A DNA stretch of 64,000 nt from Terriglobales bacterium (GTDB taxonomy: Bacteria > Acidobacteriota > Terriglobia > Terriglobales > Acidobacteriaceae). This document shows, piece by piece, positions 17,676 to 25,676 of the stretch. The notes beneath the pieces were generated by a model. That model did no database searches. It saw only the letters and a program-made list of their open reading frames with translations, and was not told the origin of the DNA. The stretch lies in assembly GCA_035651655.1 (NCBI GenBank), contig DASRFG010000019.1, forward strand, positions 88,083-152,082, given 5' to 3'. A program made the translations under genes and the position numbers. Position 1 is the stretch's first letter, and each line of letters begins with the position of its first letter.

Positions 17676-19406
17676 CTAGGCGTCCTGTGTCGCGGCCATG
17701 GCCTTTGCGGGGGCTGCTGCAGCCGCGGCCTCCTGGTTCGATGCCGATGGCCCCAAGGTCACTACTGTGCGAACCGGCAACACTTCCATGATGCTCTGGC
17801 CCTTCTCTTCGAAGGGTGGCAGCACAGGAAGAGTTTCGGTCAACGGCAACATTCCGATTGATTGATTCCTGCCCGCTTTTTTGGCCTCATACAACGCCCG
17901 GTCCGCGACCCGCAGCACGTCGCCATAGGAGACAGCCTCGGGATCGCGGACAATCCACGGGAAGACAGCCCAGCCTATGGAGCAGGTGCGGCCGATCTTC
18001 TGTCCACCTTGCAGCTCATACTTTTCTGACCCGACAGCATTAAGGACGCGCGCCGCAAGGGCAGCAGCCTCGTCGCGATTGGTATATCGGGATACCACAA
18101 GGAACTCTTCGCCGCCCCAGCGGATGAGGACGTCAGAATGCCGGATGGCTGAGCTGATTCGGCGCGCAATTTGCACCAGCACGCCGTCTCCGAGATCATG
18201 ACCGTAGCGATCATTGACTTCTTTGAAATGGTCGGCATCAATAAGATAGAAAATCAGGTCACGATTGCGGACGCTGGCGCATCCTGAGTTCGGAGAATAC
18301 GCTCGAATAACGTGCCGAACATCGCCCTCAATGGTCGTAGTCAGGAACCGCCGGTTCTTGGCTCCGGTGAGCAGATCGGTCAACGAGGCTTCACGCAATT
18401 CCTGGTTGGCGTGCGCCAATTCTTTGTCGAGCCGGTACTGCTTCAGGGCGAGTAGTCCTCCCATCAGCATCATGCCGCACAAGGTCAGCATCATGCGGAA
18501 GCTCTGCACTCTGCCGGGGGCGTGGCTCATGTATTCAGACCATCCCGCCAGAACCGGCAGAGAAAGGACGGCCCCTGTCGCCAGGCGGGCTCCCCAGACA
18601 TCACGCTTTCCTTCTCCTTCTTTGATAGGGGCGGTCCTGAATGGGAGATGGTTTCCAACCAGTCCCAGGCCGAAAAACCATGCCATACAAGCTACCAGCG
18701 GCACATCGTAGAAACTGCCCGTGTAGTAATGTCCAAAATCAATGGCCACACTGGCGGCAATGGAACTGAAGGCATAAAGCGCACCGGCTCCGAGAAGATG
18801 TCCAAAGATGATTTTGGAGTCGCCAACGCTCCTCAGCCAAACGAAACCGGCCATGGCCAGGAAAACTAGATGCTCCATAAGATAGAGAACATCAAAGCTA
18901 TGGCCGTATAAGGTGGCGTTAGGTGAAACGTACTGCCACGGAATGACCGCAAATAAGTAAAGATAAAGCCACCAGATCAGCAGCAGGGTGAAGTCCAGCG
19001 CGCCCAGCCGAGTGCTGTGTTCCTCGCGGTCTACGTGCGGTTGCATGGCCAATGCGCCCATCATGGGTACAAGATGCAGGAAGAGCACCACATCCCCAAT
19101 GAAGGGATTGGGAACTTCGCGATGCAGGAAAACTTCAAAGTAAGTCCAGAGGGCTTGTACCGAGAGCCACATACCGCAGCCCAGCGTCATCAATCCCCAA
19201 AAAAGTCGAGCTTGCCGGTCACCGGACTTTACATTTGCAGCCATCGCCAGCACGGCAGCGAGCAGAAGAATGACTTGCGAAAAATCGCCTAACGCGGTCA
19301 GGCGGTAGCTGTGTGGGATGAGTAATGAGAGGACGGCCGAGAGGCACACCAACACCCATGCCCCCAACAGGCAGTACTTCGCTCGTGCAGAGTGACGGAC
19401 GCCCAC
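17676..19406 (-). CDS. membrane diguanylate cyclase (GGDEF)
   Basis: 576 residues from GTG 19406. About ten hydrophobic helices fill residues 10-330, with conserved-looking aromatic and His positions but no sensor family I can name. A short coiled segment (KQYRLDKELAHANQELREA) leads to a GGDEF domain (about 345-515). The active motif is GGEEF, and RHSD stands five residues before it, matching the I-site used for product inhibition, so this should be an active, feedback-controlled cyclase. The last 60 residues are low-complexity and Ala-rich. It converges with the DoxX-like gene (13-base gap) and diverges from the DoxX gene at 19595. Confidence 0.9.
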   Translation of the reverse strand: MGVRHSARAKYCLLGAWVLVCLSAVLSLLIPHSYRLTALGDFSQVILLLAAVLAMAANVKSGDRQARLFWGLMTLGCGMWLSVQALWTYFEVFLHREVPNPFIGDVVLFLHLVPMMGALAMQPHVDREEHSTRLGALDFTLLLIWWLYLYLFAVIPWQYVSPNATLYGHSFDVLYLMEHLVFLAMAGFVWLRSVGDSKIIFGHLLGAGALYAFSSIAASVAIDFGHYYTGSFYDVPLVACMAWFFGLGLVGNHLPFRTAPIKEGEGKRDVWGARLATGAVLSLPVLAGWSEYMSHAPGRVQSFRMMLTLCGMMLMGGLLALKQYRLDKELAHANQELREASLTDLLTGAKNRRFLTTTIEGDVRHVIRAYSPNSGCASVRNRDLIFYLIDADHFKEVNDRYGHDLGDGVLVQIARRISSAIRHSDVLIRWGGEEFLVVSRYTNRDEAAALAARVLNAVGSEKYELQGGQKIGRTCSIGWAVFPWIVRDPEAVSYGDVLRVADRALYEAKKAGRNQSIGMLPLTETLPVLPPFEEKGQSIMEVLPVRTVVTLGPSASNQEAAAAAAPAKAMAATQDA

Positions 19407-19594
19407 AGATTGATTTTAGGGGCAGATGCCGCGCGGCCCATGTTACCAAGGTTACTGTTGGGCGTTCATCGCGCGAGCACCCGGCGAAAACCAGGGGAGC
19501 GCGTGAATACTGAAGTAATGGCACAATTGGGGCCGAGGGCGGAAATCCGCTGCGCAGTGTCGTCCCGCGGACGCAACCAGGGGAGACGTTTCTT

Positions 19595-19984
19595 ATGCTT
19601 TTTCCTCAGTTACTTCAGTTCACAGATGTCGGACTGCTGTTGTTGAGATTGATGGTGGCGGTGGTCTTCGTCAGCAGTGGATGGAACCACTTGAGAGATT
19701 CTGAACGGCGCAGTAAGAGCATCGGCCTGAGCAGAGGCTTGACCCTGGTACTGGGAGCGGTGGAGTTATTGGGAGGACTGGGAGTGGCGTTCGGCTTTCT
19801 AACCCAACTCGCCGCGCTAAGTTTAATTATGGTCATGCTGGGCGCGATCTATAAAAAGATGTTTGTTTGGCACATCGGATTCTGGGGTCACAAGGGATCC
19901 GGGTGGCACTACGATCTAATGTTTGTGGTTATGAATCTCGTGATTTTATTCACCGACGGGGGACGATTTGTTCTGGTGAAATAG
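19595..19984 (+). CDS. DoxX family membrane protein
   Basis: 129 residues with four hydrophobic helices, matching the length and layout of DoxX proteins: VGLLLLRLMVAVVFVSSGW, then LTLVLGAVELLGGLGVAFGF, LAALSLIMVMLGAIYKKMF and a last helix near the end. GGGGAGA lies about ten bases before the ATG. The family is often found beside oxidoreductases; here a ferredoxin reductase-like gene converges on it 31 bases away. Function is not established. The 188-base divergent region to the cyclase gene at 19406 probably holds both promoters. Confidence 0.85.
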   Translation: MLFPQLLQFTDVGLLLLRLMVAVVFVSSGWNHLRDSERRSKSIGLSRGLTLVLGAVELLGGLGVAFGFLTQLAALSLIMVMLGAIYKKMFVWHIGFWGHKGSGWHYDLMFVVMNLVILFTDGGRFVLVK

Positions 19985-20015
19985 GACGGTCAAGGCGGGC
20001 TTGTGTGGGGAGCGA

Positions 20016-20795
20016 CTACGAGGCCTGTGCCTGCTTCGCCGGAATCCAGTAAACCTCTTCTTTTACGCTTTCTTTCCCAAAGCCGACGCGCTGCAGAATA
20101 CCCTTACCATGCGAGATCATCTCAGGATGACCGCACAGGTATGCGGCGGTATTTTGAGGTGACAAAGCCCAGGAGTCCGCATACTTCCGGATGAGGTCGT
20201 CAACGCGCCCTCTCTCACCTTTCCAGTCGGGGTCCTCCCACGGCCGGCTCACCGTCGGTACATAGGTCAACCAGGGAACTTCAGCCGCGATTTTTTCCAG
20301 TTCGTCGCGATAGCCGAACTCCCAAGAGCGGCTGGCGCCGTTGAGCAGAAACAATTTGTGCTCACCGGAAAATTTTCCGGCTTTCCAGTCCGCAAAAAGG
20401 GTCCGGATGTAGCTGACAAACGGAGCCACACCGGTGACGGTGCACACCAGCAGGTGATTGGAACGGCCGCTCTGGGTGTCGAGAACAAATCTGCCTTTGG
20501 GGACCTTTCGCATGAGCAGGGAATCGCCGACCTGGAGTTTGTAAAGGTTTGGCGTGAGCACGCCCTCCGGCACCAGCTCAAAGAAGAACTCCAGCTCATT
20601 TTCATAGGGCGACGAGAGGATTGAGTAAGCCCGCTCCAGCCGCTTACTCGAGCTCTCTACCCCTAGCGTGGCATATTGACCAGCAGTGAAGTGAAATTCA
20701 CCCGCCGGATCTATCCGGATGCTCCATAAATCAGGAGCAATATCAACCCGCGCGGTAATTCTCGGAAGGTAGAATTTGTCGTCGGCGGGGCTCAT
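20016..20795 (-). CDS. ferredoxin-NADP+ reductase-like flavoprotein
   Basis: 259 residues. An N-terminal FAD-binding barrel (about 8-105) carries RAYSILSSP, the RxYS/T motif that holds the flavin; an NAD(P)-binding domain follows (about 110-250) with TGVAPFVSYIRT and CGHPEMI. Fold and length match bacterial single-subunit ferredoxin/flavodoxin-NADP reductases; electron transfer between NADPH and a ferredoxin is the expected activity. No iron-sulfur domain is fused. The gene diverges from pqqA with a 203-base gap, and a perfect 16-base palindrome lies 15 bases before its ATG. It may supply electrons to a redox step such as radical SAM PqqE, which is speculation from position. Confidence 0.9.
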   Translation of the reverse strand: MSPADDKFYLPRITARVDIAPDLWSIRIDPAGEFHFTAGQYATLGVESSSKRLERAYSILSSPYENELEFFFELVPEGVLTPNLYKLQVGDSLLMRKVPKGRFVLDTQSGRSNHLLVCTVTGVAPFVSYIRTLFADWKAGKFSGEHKLFLLNGASRSWEFGYRDELEKIAAEVPWLTYVPTVSRPWEDPDWKGERGRVDDLIRKYADSWALSPQNTAAYLCGHPEMISHGKGILQRVGFGKESVKEEVYWIPAKQAQAS

Positions 20796-20810
20796 GCTGC
20801 AGACCTTTTA

Positions 20811-20826
20811 CTACCGGCGCCGGTAG
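20811..20826. promoter_or_regulatory. perfect 16-bp palindrome upstream of the flavoprotein gene
   Basis: CTACCGGCGCCGGTAG is an exact inverted repeat. On the minus strand TTGCAC precedes and TAAAAG follows it with a 17-base spacer, so the palindrome could occupy the space between -35 and -10 of a promoter for the gene starting at 20795. In that case the mRNA would be nearly leaderless. Alternatively AAAAGG is the ribosome site and the palindrome is an upstream operator or a hairpin. A repressor or activator site is inference. Confidence 0.45.
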
Positions 20827-20919
20827 AGTGCAAGTGGTCTATGCTACCCCCTTCCGGTGCTCCATTCGAGCGTGATCCCACCCCTCAGATGAGCCGGAAA
20901 CATCCCAACAAGCAGCCGA

Positions 20920-20949
20920 TTGCCGCGGGAATGCATCCGAGGATATAAT
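20920..20949 (+). promoter_or_regulatory. predicted sigma70-type promoter of pqqA
   Basis: TTGCCG at 20920-20925 and a perfect TATAAT at 20944-20949 are separated by 18 bases. Transcription would begin near 20956, about 43 bases before the pqqA ATG. The position between the divergent flavoprotein gene and pqqA, and the perfect -10 box, are the support. Confidence 0.6.
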
Positions 20950-20998
20950 TCCCGTGCTGCCCGTCGTCAGGGCTAAAATGCACGGTATGGGAGTCGTC

Positions 20999-21076
20999 AT
21001 GGAATGGGAAGCGCCCGCTTTTGAAGAAGTTAGCCTGAGCTGCGAAATCAACTCTTACGTAAACGCGGAACTGTAA
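20999..21076 (+). CDS. pqqA: PQQ precursor peptide PqqA
   Basis: A 25-residue peptide, MEWEAPAFEEVSLSCEINSY followed by VNAEL, directly before pqqB. It has the invariant Glu-x-x-x-Tyr pair (E16 and Y20) that PqqE crosslinks to build pyrroloquinoline quinone, and the typical length of 23-30 residues. GGGAG lies 6 bases before the ATG at 20999; an in-frame ATG at 20978 would add seven residues and cannot be excluded. The gap to pqqB is 7 bases. The identification rests on motif, size and context together and is strong. Confidence 0.9.
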   Translation: MEWEAPAFEEVSLSCEINSYVNAEL

Positions 21077-21083
21077 TCCGCGG

Positions 21084-22028
21084 ATGCGGGTCAAAGTCCT
21101 CGGCTCTGCGGCCGGGGGTGGCTTTCCACAGTGGAATTGCGCCTGCTCGAATTGTCACCGTTTAAGGCAGGGTGGTTTTCACGGCAAAGCACGTACCCAG
21201 ACCCAGGTCGCAGTCAGCAATCACACAGGTACATGGTATTTGCTGGGAGCCTCGGCTGACCTGCGCAGCCAAATCGAGTCCACGTCTGATTTGCATCCCA
21301 GAACAGAGTCGCCGCACACTCCCATTGCCGGGGTTGTGCTCACCGGAGGCGATCTGGACCACGTCCTTGGACTCCTTCTACTCCGCGAATTTCAGCCGCT
21401 GCATTTGTACGCGACTGCAGGAATTCGTCGCATCCTGACCGAGGACAACAGCGTCTTCAAGCTCCTGCAACGGGTCCCCGAGCAGATCAAATGGCATGAC
21501 GTTCACCCGGCCACGCCGTTTGAACTTCCCGGAGGCGCTGCCGGGCATGGTTTCCGATGTCATCCGATCGGATTGACCGGCAAATATCCCGCATATGTCA
21601 CTCCGGAGCGCCAGGCCGTTCTGCTTGCGGAAGAGGCGGTCATCGGCCTCATGATTAACGAAATGACGGCGGATTCGGAAACTCCACCCAAGCGGATATT
21701 GTTTGCTCCGTCACTTCCGGGAGTCGGTGCGGAATTGCTGTCCAAGCTCGAGAGCTGCGACGTTATTTTCGTGGATGGCACGTTTTGGAGCGACGATGAA
21801 TTGGTGCGCACTCGTGGCGCGGGATCCAATGCCCGCGAAATGGGTCATTTGCCGATTTCAGGGCCGGAGGGCAGCCTGCGTTTGCTGGCTTCGCTTAGGC
21901 ATCCCAGGAAGATATTTATTCACGTGAACAATACCAATCCCATTCTCGATGAGGATAGTGCCGAGCATCGCCAGGTGAGCGAGGCGGGCTGGGAAATTGC
22001 GGAAGACGGAATGGAGTTCCAGATTTGA
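21084..22028 (+). CDS. pqqB: PqqB, PQQ biosynthesis metallo-hydrolase-fold protein
   Basis: 314 residues, the usual size for PqqB. The N-terminus MRVKVLGSAAGGGFPQWNC and the cluster CACSNC are hallmarks of the family, and GGDLDHVLGLLLLRE supplies the metallo-beta-lactamase-like metal site, with Asp-His in a form typical for PqqB rather than the HxHxDH of hydrolases. Family work assigns it a hydroxylation of the crosslinked Glu-Tyr intermediate. It is the second gene of pqqABCDE and overlaps pqqC by four bases. Confidence 0.95.
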   Translation: MRVKVLGSAAGGGFPQWNCACSNCHRLRQGGFHGKARTQTQVAVSNHTGTWYLLGASADLRSQIESTSDLHPRTESPHTPIAGVVLTGGDLDHVLGLLLLREFQPLHLYATAGIRRILTEDNSVFKLLQRVPEQIKWHDVHPATPFELPGGAAGHGFRCHPIGLTGKYPAYVTPERQAVLLAEEAVIGLMINEMTADSETPPKRILFAPSLPGVGAELLSKLESCDVIFVDGTFWSDDELVRTRGAGSNAREMGHLPISGPEGSLRLLASLRHPRKIFIHVNNTNPILDEDSAEHRQVSEAGWEIAEDGMEFQI

Positions 22029-22774
22029 GCGCTACGGCCACTGCGCCACCCATGTCCCAAGCCCAGCTGGTGGCCCGCTTGCGGCAAATCGGTGAAGAAC
22101 GCTACCACCACAAACATCCCTTTCACCTCTTGATGCACGAGGGAAAGCTGACGCGCGGCCAACTGCAGGCATGGGCGCTGAACCGGTACTGCTACCAAAG
22201 TCACATTCCGATCAAAGACGCGATTATCCTGGCGCGCAGCAACGATGCTGGGTTCCGCCGCGTCTGGCGCAAGCGCATCGTAGACCATGACGGCGACGAC
22301 GGTCGCCCCGGAGGCATAGAAAAATGGCTGCGGCTGGCCGAAGCTACCGGGCTGGATCGTGCGCGGGTGGCGGCGGGAGAAGGCGTGCTCCCCGGGGTGA
22401 GATACGCAGTGAACGAATACCTGCGCTGGGTTACGGAGCAGTCCTTCCTGGAAGCGGTGGCCTCTTCTTTGACCGAACTATTTTCGGGATCACTGATCAC
22501 TCTGCGCGTGGATGCCCTGCGGAAACACTATCCCTGGCTAGCGCACGGGCTCAGCTATTTTGAGGCACGCCTAACCCAGGCCCCTGCGGATGCGGAGTTC
22601 GCGTTGCAATGGGTGGTCAGTCACGCGCATACCTTTGCCGAACAGGAGCTGGCGTGCGGCGCGCTTCGCGCCAAATGCGACATTCTTTGGGCGCAGCTTG
22701 ATGCACTTTACTTTGCCTATGTTCAGCCGGGATGGCCGCCGCCCGGAGCGTTCGTGATCAAGGATGGGGCGTGA
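22025..22774 (+). CDS. pqqC: PqqC, pyrroloquinoline-quinone synthase
   Basis: 249 residues, all-helical heme-oxygenase-like fold. The protein oxidises and closes the ring of the last intermediate with molecular oxygen and no cofactor. Recognisable segments are GEERYHHKHPFHLLMHEGKL, WALNRYCYQSHIPIKDA and RKRIVDHDGDD. I start it at TTG 22025, which has GGAG about 9 bases upstream and overlaps the pqqB stop; ATG 22052 is the alternative and would lose nine residues. The end overlaps pqqD in a GTGA. Confidence 0.95.
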   Translation: MSATATAPPMSQAQLVARLRQIGEERYHHKHPFHLLMHEGKLTRGQLQAWALNRYCYQSHIPIKDAIILARSNDAGFRRVWRKRIVDHDGDDGRPGGIEKWLRLAEATGLDRARVAAGEGVLPGVRYAVNEYLRWVTEQSFLEAVASSLTELFSGSLITLRVDALRKHYPWLAHGLSYFEARLTQAPADAEFALQWVVSHAHTFAEQELACGALRAKCDILWAQLDALYFAYVQPGWPPPGAFVIKDGA

Positions 22775-23052
22775 CGCGACCGCTGCCAACGTCCCGGCCA
22801 AAATTGGCCCGCGGGTGCCGGATCAGCGATGCGCCCGGCCAGGGCGCCACGCTGCTCATGCCCGAGGCTGCATTGCGATTGAATGGGCCGGGGCTGCGGA
22901 TCGTGCAGCGCTGTGACGGGGAGCATACATTCAACCAGATTGTGAGTGAGCTGCAAGCCGAGTTTCGCTCCCCGGAAAGCACAAAAATCGAGGACGATGC
23001 GGCTGCGTTTCTCGATCGGTTACACCAACGTCGAGCTGTAGATTATGAGTGA
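22771..23052 (+). CDS. pqqD: PqqD, peptide chaperone for PqqE
   Basis: 93 residues from GTG 22771, chosen because it forms a GTGA overlap with the pqqC stop, has AGGA at good spacing and gives the family length. PqqD binds the PqqA peptide and presents it to radical SAM PqqE. The segments RPKLARGCRISDAP, LLMPEAALRLNGPG and the C-terminal winged-helix pattern with FLDRLHQRR fit the family. The stop overlaps pqqE by eight bases. An upstream ATG at 22732 lies inside pqqC and is not needed. Confidence 0.92.
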   Translation: MTRPLPTSRPKLARGCRISDAPGQGATLLMPEAALRLNGPGLRIVQRCDGEHTFNQIVSELQAEFRSPESTKIEDDAAAFLDRLHQRRAVDYE

Positions 23053-24184
23053 TTTGGGCGGCGATGGCGGAGCGCGTCAGATGACGGGCCCACTCGCCTT
23101 GATCGCGGAGCTTACCCACAGGTGCCCGCTGAGTTGCGTCTATTGCTCGAACCCCCTGGAGATGAAAGCTCGGGGCGCTGAATTGCCCACCTCAGTGTGG
23201 GTGAATGTATTTCAGCAAGCTGCTGAACTCGGTGTTCTGCAGCTTGATCTGACAGGCGGAGAACCCCTGGCGCGGCCGGGTCTGATCGAGCTTGTCGGCG
23301 CCGCGCGTGCTGTGCGGCTTTACACCAATCTCATAACCTCGGGGATTGGACTTACGGCAGAGCGCTTGGATGCCCTGATAGCAGCCGGGCTGGACCACAT
23401 CCAGTTGAGCTTTCAGGATTCAGACGAGAACCTCGCGGACAACATCGCCGGAGCAAAGACCCACAAACACAAAGTTGAAATCGCAGGACGTATTCGCGAG
23501 GCGAGTGTGGGATTCACGATCAATGTTGTTGTGCACCGGAAGAATCTGGACCGCCTGGAGGAGATCATTGGCTTCGCGGAAGAGCTGCGTCCGGACCGCC
23601 TGGAGATCGCCAATGTGCAGTATTACGGCTGGGCGCTGAAGAACCGTGCCGAATTATTGCCGACCGAAGCGCAGTTGGAAGCTTCTCAGCTCACAGTGAG
23701 AGCTGCGCAGCAGCGTCTGCAAGGGCGAATGCGGATTGAATTCGTGACTCCCGATTACTACGCCCGCTATCCCAAGCCCTGCATGGGCGGATGGGGACGG
23801 AAAATGATATTGATCAACCCCTCGGGGGATGCGCTGCCATGCCACGCCGCGGCCGTGATTCCCGGGATACATTTCGAAAACGTGCAAGACAAATCGTTGC
23901 GCGAGATATGGGAAGAATCAGCAGCTTTTCGTCAATTCCGCGGACAGGGTTGGATGCCGGAACCGTGTCGCAGTTGTGATCGCCGCGAACTGGACTTCGG
24001 GGGATGCCGTTGCCAGGCGTTTCTTCTGACGGGAGATGCAAGTGCAACTGATCCCACGTGCTCGCTTGCACCCGCACACGAGATCGTAGTTGCTGCCGTT
24101 GCAGAGGCGCACTCGAAGGATAGAAGCGATATTGCAAGTTCGGTCGGGAGGGGTGAGTGGACTTATCGCTCGAATCCCCGTTAG
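23045..24184 (+). CDS. pqqE: PqqE, radical SAM PqqA crosslinking enzyme
   Basis: 379 residues. The radical SAM cluster motif CPLSCVYC (CxxxCxxC) is near residue 29, and a SPASM region with paired cysteines occupies the C-terminal third (CMGGWG, PCHAA, CRSCDRRE, GGCRCQAF), which binds auxiliary iron-sulfur clusters. The enzyme forms the carbon-carbon bond between Glu and Tyr of PqqA bound to PqqD. ATG 23045 overlaps pqqD. It is the last gene of the cluster, with a terminator 46 bases downstream. No pqqF/pqqG protease gene is in the window, so the peptide would be trimmed by an enzyme encoded elsewhere. Confidence 0.95.
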   Translation: MSDLGGDGGARQMTGPLALIAELTHRCPLSCVYCSNPLEMKARGAELPTSVWVNVFQQAAELGVLQLDLTGGEPLARPGLIELVGAARAVRLYTNLITSGIGLTAERLDALIAAGLDHIQLSFQDSDENLADNIAGAKTHKHKVEIAGRIREASVGFTINVVVHRKNLDRLEEIIGFAEELRPDRLEIANVQYYGWALKNRAELLPTEAQLEASQLTVRAAQQRLQGRMRIEFVTPDYYARYPKPCMGGWGRKMILINPSGDALPCHAAAVIPGIHFENVQDKSLREIWEESAAFRQFRGQGWMPEPCRSCDRRELDFGGCRCQAFLLTGDASATDPTCSLAPAHEIVVAAVAEAHSKDRSDIASSVGRGEWTYRSNPR

Positions 24185-24229
24185 CACGGGCGCTGTTTCG
24201 CAGAAGCCAGTAAAAGGAGATACAAAACC

Positions 24230-24262
24230 AAAAGGCCACCCGGGCAGCCCGGACGGCCTTTT
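24230..24262 (+). terminator. intrinsic terminator of the pqq cluster
   Basis: A strong hairpin with outer stem AAAAGGCC pairing with GGCCTTTT and inner CCGGGC pairing with GCCCGG, followed by TTGTT. The symmetry of A and T tracts means it could also work leftward, but the nearest leftward gene (stop at 24503) is about 240 bases away, so its main use is pqqE. Confidence 0.8.
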
Positions 24263-24502
24263 GTTCAAGGGAGAATAGTTCTAACGGAGGCTTTAAGACC
24301 GTCAAAACTTTCTGGCGAAATCTTATGGGCCGCTAAAGCAGGGTGTCAAGATTTTTTTCGAGAATAATCGCTCTGTTTTCAGTAACTTACGGCTTGCTCC
24401 CTAATACTCACTAGCGACCGCCAAATTCCCACAGAGGCGAGTTCCGGCCTGATAAAGACGAGCTAAAGCCCACTGAATCATACAGTTGGTCAGCTACTCG
24501 GC
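24263..24502. other. intergenic, no gene seen
   Basis: Between the pqq terminator and the convergent DUF6599 gene. It contains a T-rich stretch near 24348-24358 and no frame with a ribosome site. I see no tRNA-like fold or clear promoter here. Confidence 0.5.
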
Positions 24503-25600
24503 TCACTTTCCCAGCCTCAGGCTGATAATTTCTACGTCTTTGGACCGGTCAAAGATTCGATCTGGGAACAGACGCTTCATGAGCAGCCGGAAGCCTCCGA
24601 AGAAGATCCCAGCCACTAGAGAGAATCCGACCAGCATGGCGATCAGAATAAATATTCCGATAATCAGGTTTCCAACGTTGTCGCGTTTGCTCAGGAAGGT
24701 ATTTTCATTCCAGGTGACGTTCGCGTCGTAATTCACCGAAGCCAGCAAGGACCTGGCATCGCCGGCGGAAATTTGTCCGGTGGTCAGCACCACGATGGGA
24801 CCGCTGCGCTTGATGCGCGGCTGGCTCTCATGGGAAGTCCCTGGCGAGGAAGCTTCTATGGCGCGCAAGCGCTCGGCCGCAATCTGCGGCGTCGGATAAG
24901 AGATGATCATCAGCGTCGCAACGCCATCAGAGGTGGAGTATTTTCCCAGAACCACCTCGGCCCCTTTGCTGAAGTCCACCAGGTTCGCGCTGATGGGCGC
25001 GGAGATGGCGTTAAAGCCGATCGGTCCCACGATGTATTTGGCGGAGTTCTGCAGAAGAGATTGCCGTGGCAGATAGTTCACCAGCACGGGCAAATTGCGA
25101 GCGCCTCCAACTGGTATGGGAAGGGAGCCCGCCAGTTCCCGCAGTTCGGCAGCCGACATGGCAGTCATGTGATCCAGAACGGCATCGACCAAAATGTTTC
25201 CGCGGCAGAACAGCACACGCAAATTAGCCGAGGCTGCTTTGTCGCCGATGGTTTCGTTCAGCATTTCCGGCTGACGATAAAAAGTAAAGGCGCCATAGGC
25301 GCCGGTAGCGTCATTGAAACGGGCGGCCTTCACGCGGATGGAGTGATCATCGCGAATGTACTTGGCAGATTCGAAGTCGGTGAAACCGTATTCGCCGAGT
25401 AGCGACGAGAACGCGGGGTCTGCTTCGGCCGGATCAGTACTAAGGCGCGGCGCACCCGTAAGCTGCCAGCCAGAAAACTCATTGGGCAGAAATGACCTTG
25501 CGGGGGCGCGATTCGGCGCGGCTTGGGCCAGGCGCACAGAGACCAGCAAGGCGGCGCAGAGCGCCACTCCGAAGAACCATTTTGGCAACCTGGAAGACAT
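24503..25600 (-). CDS. DUF6599-like exported protein with C-terminal membrane helix
   Basis: 365 residues from ATG 25600, which yields a tidy signal peptide (WFFGVALCAALLVSVRLAQA); GTG 25630 would add ten residues, and neither start has a clear ribosome site. The mature part includes SFLPNEFSGWQLTG, LGEYGFTDFESAKY and ATGAYGAFTFYRQPEM, which I associate with the acidobacterial DUF6599 group. A membrane helix lies near residues 318-342 with a basic cytoplasmic tail. Function is unknown. It follows the amidase gene by about 76 bases on the same strand, so an envelope role is likely. Confidence 0.75.
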   Translation of the reverse strand: MSSRLPKWFFGVALCAALLVSVRLAQAAPNRAPARSFLPNEFSGWQLTGAPRLSTDPAEADPAFSSLLGEYGFTDFESAKYIRDDHSIRVKAARFNDATGAYGAFTFYRQPEMLNETIGDKAASANLRVLFCRGNILVDAVLDHMTAMSAAELRELAGSLPIPVGGARNLPVLVNYLPRQSLLQNSAKYIVGPIGFNAISAPISANLVDFSKGAEVVLGKYSTSDGVATLMIISYPTPQIAAERLRAIEASSPGTSHESQPRIKRSGPIVVLTTGQISAGDARSLLASVNYDANVTWNENTFLSKRDNVGNLIIGIFILIAMLVGFSLVAGIFFGGFRLLMKRLFPDRIFDRSKDVEIISLRLGK

Positions 25601-25676
25601 GAGTGCGAAAGGGGCCAGTGACGAACCCACTACCTTTTAGACTACCTGTGGCCTAAGAAAGTTTCTACTGGGAAGG

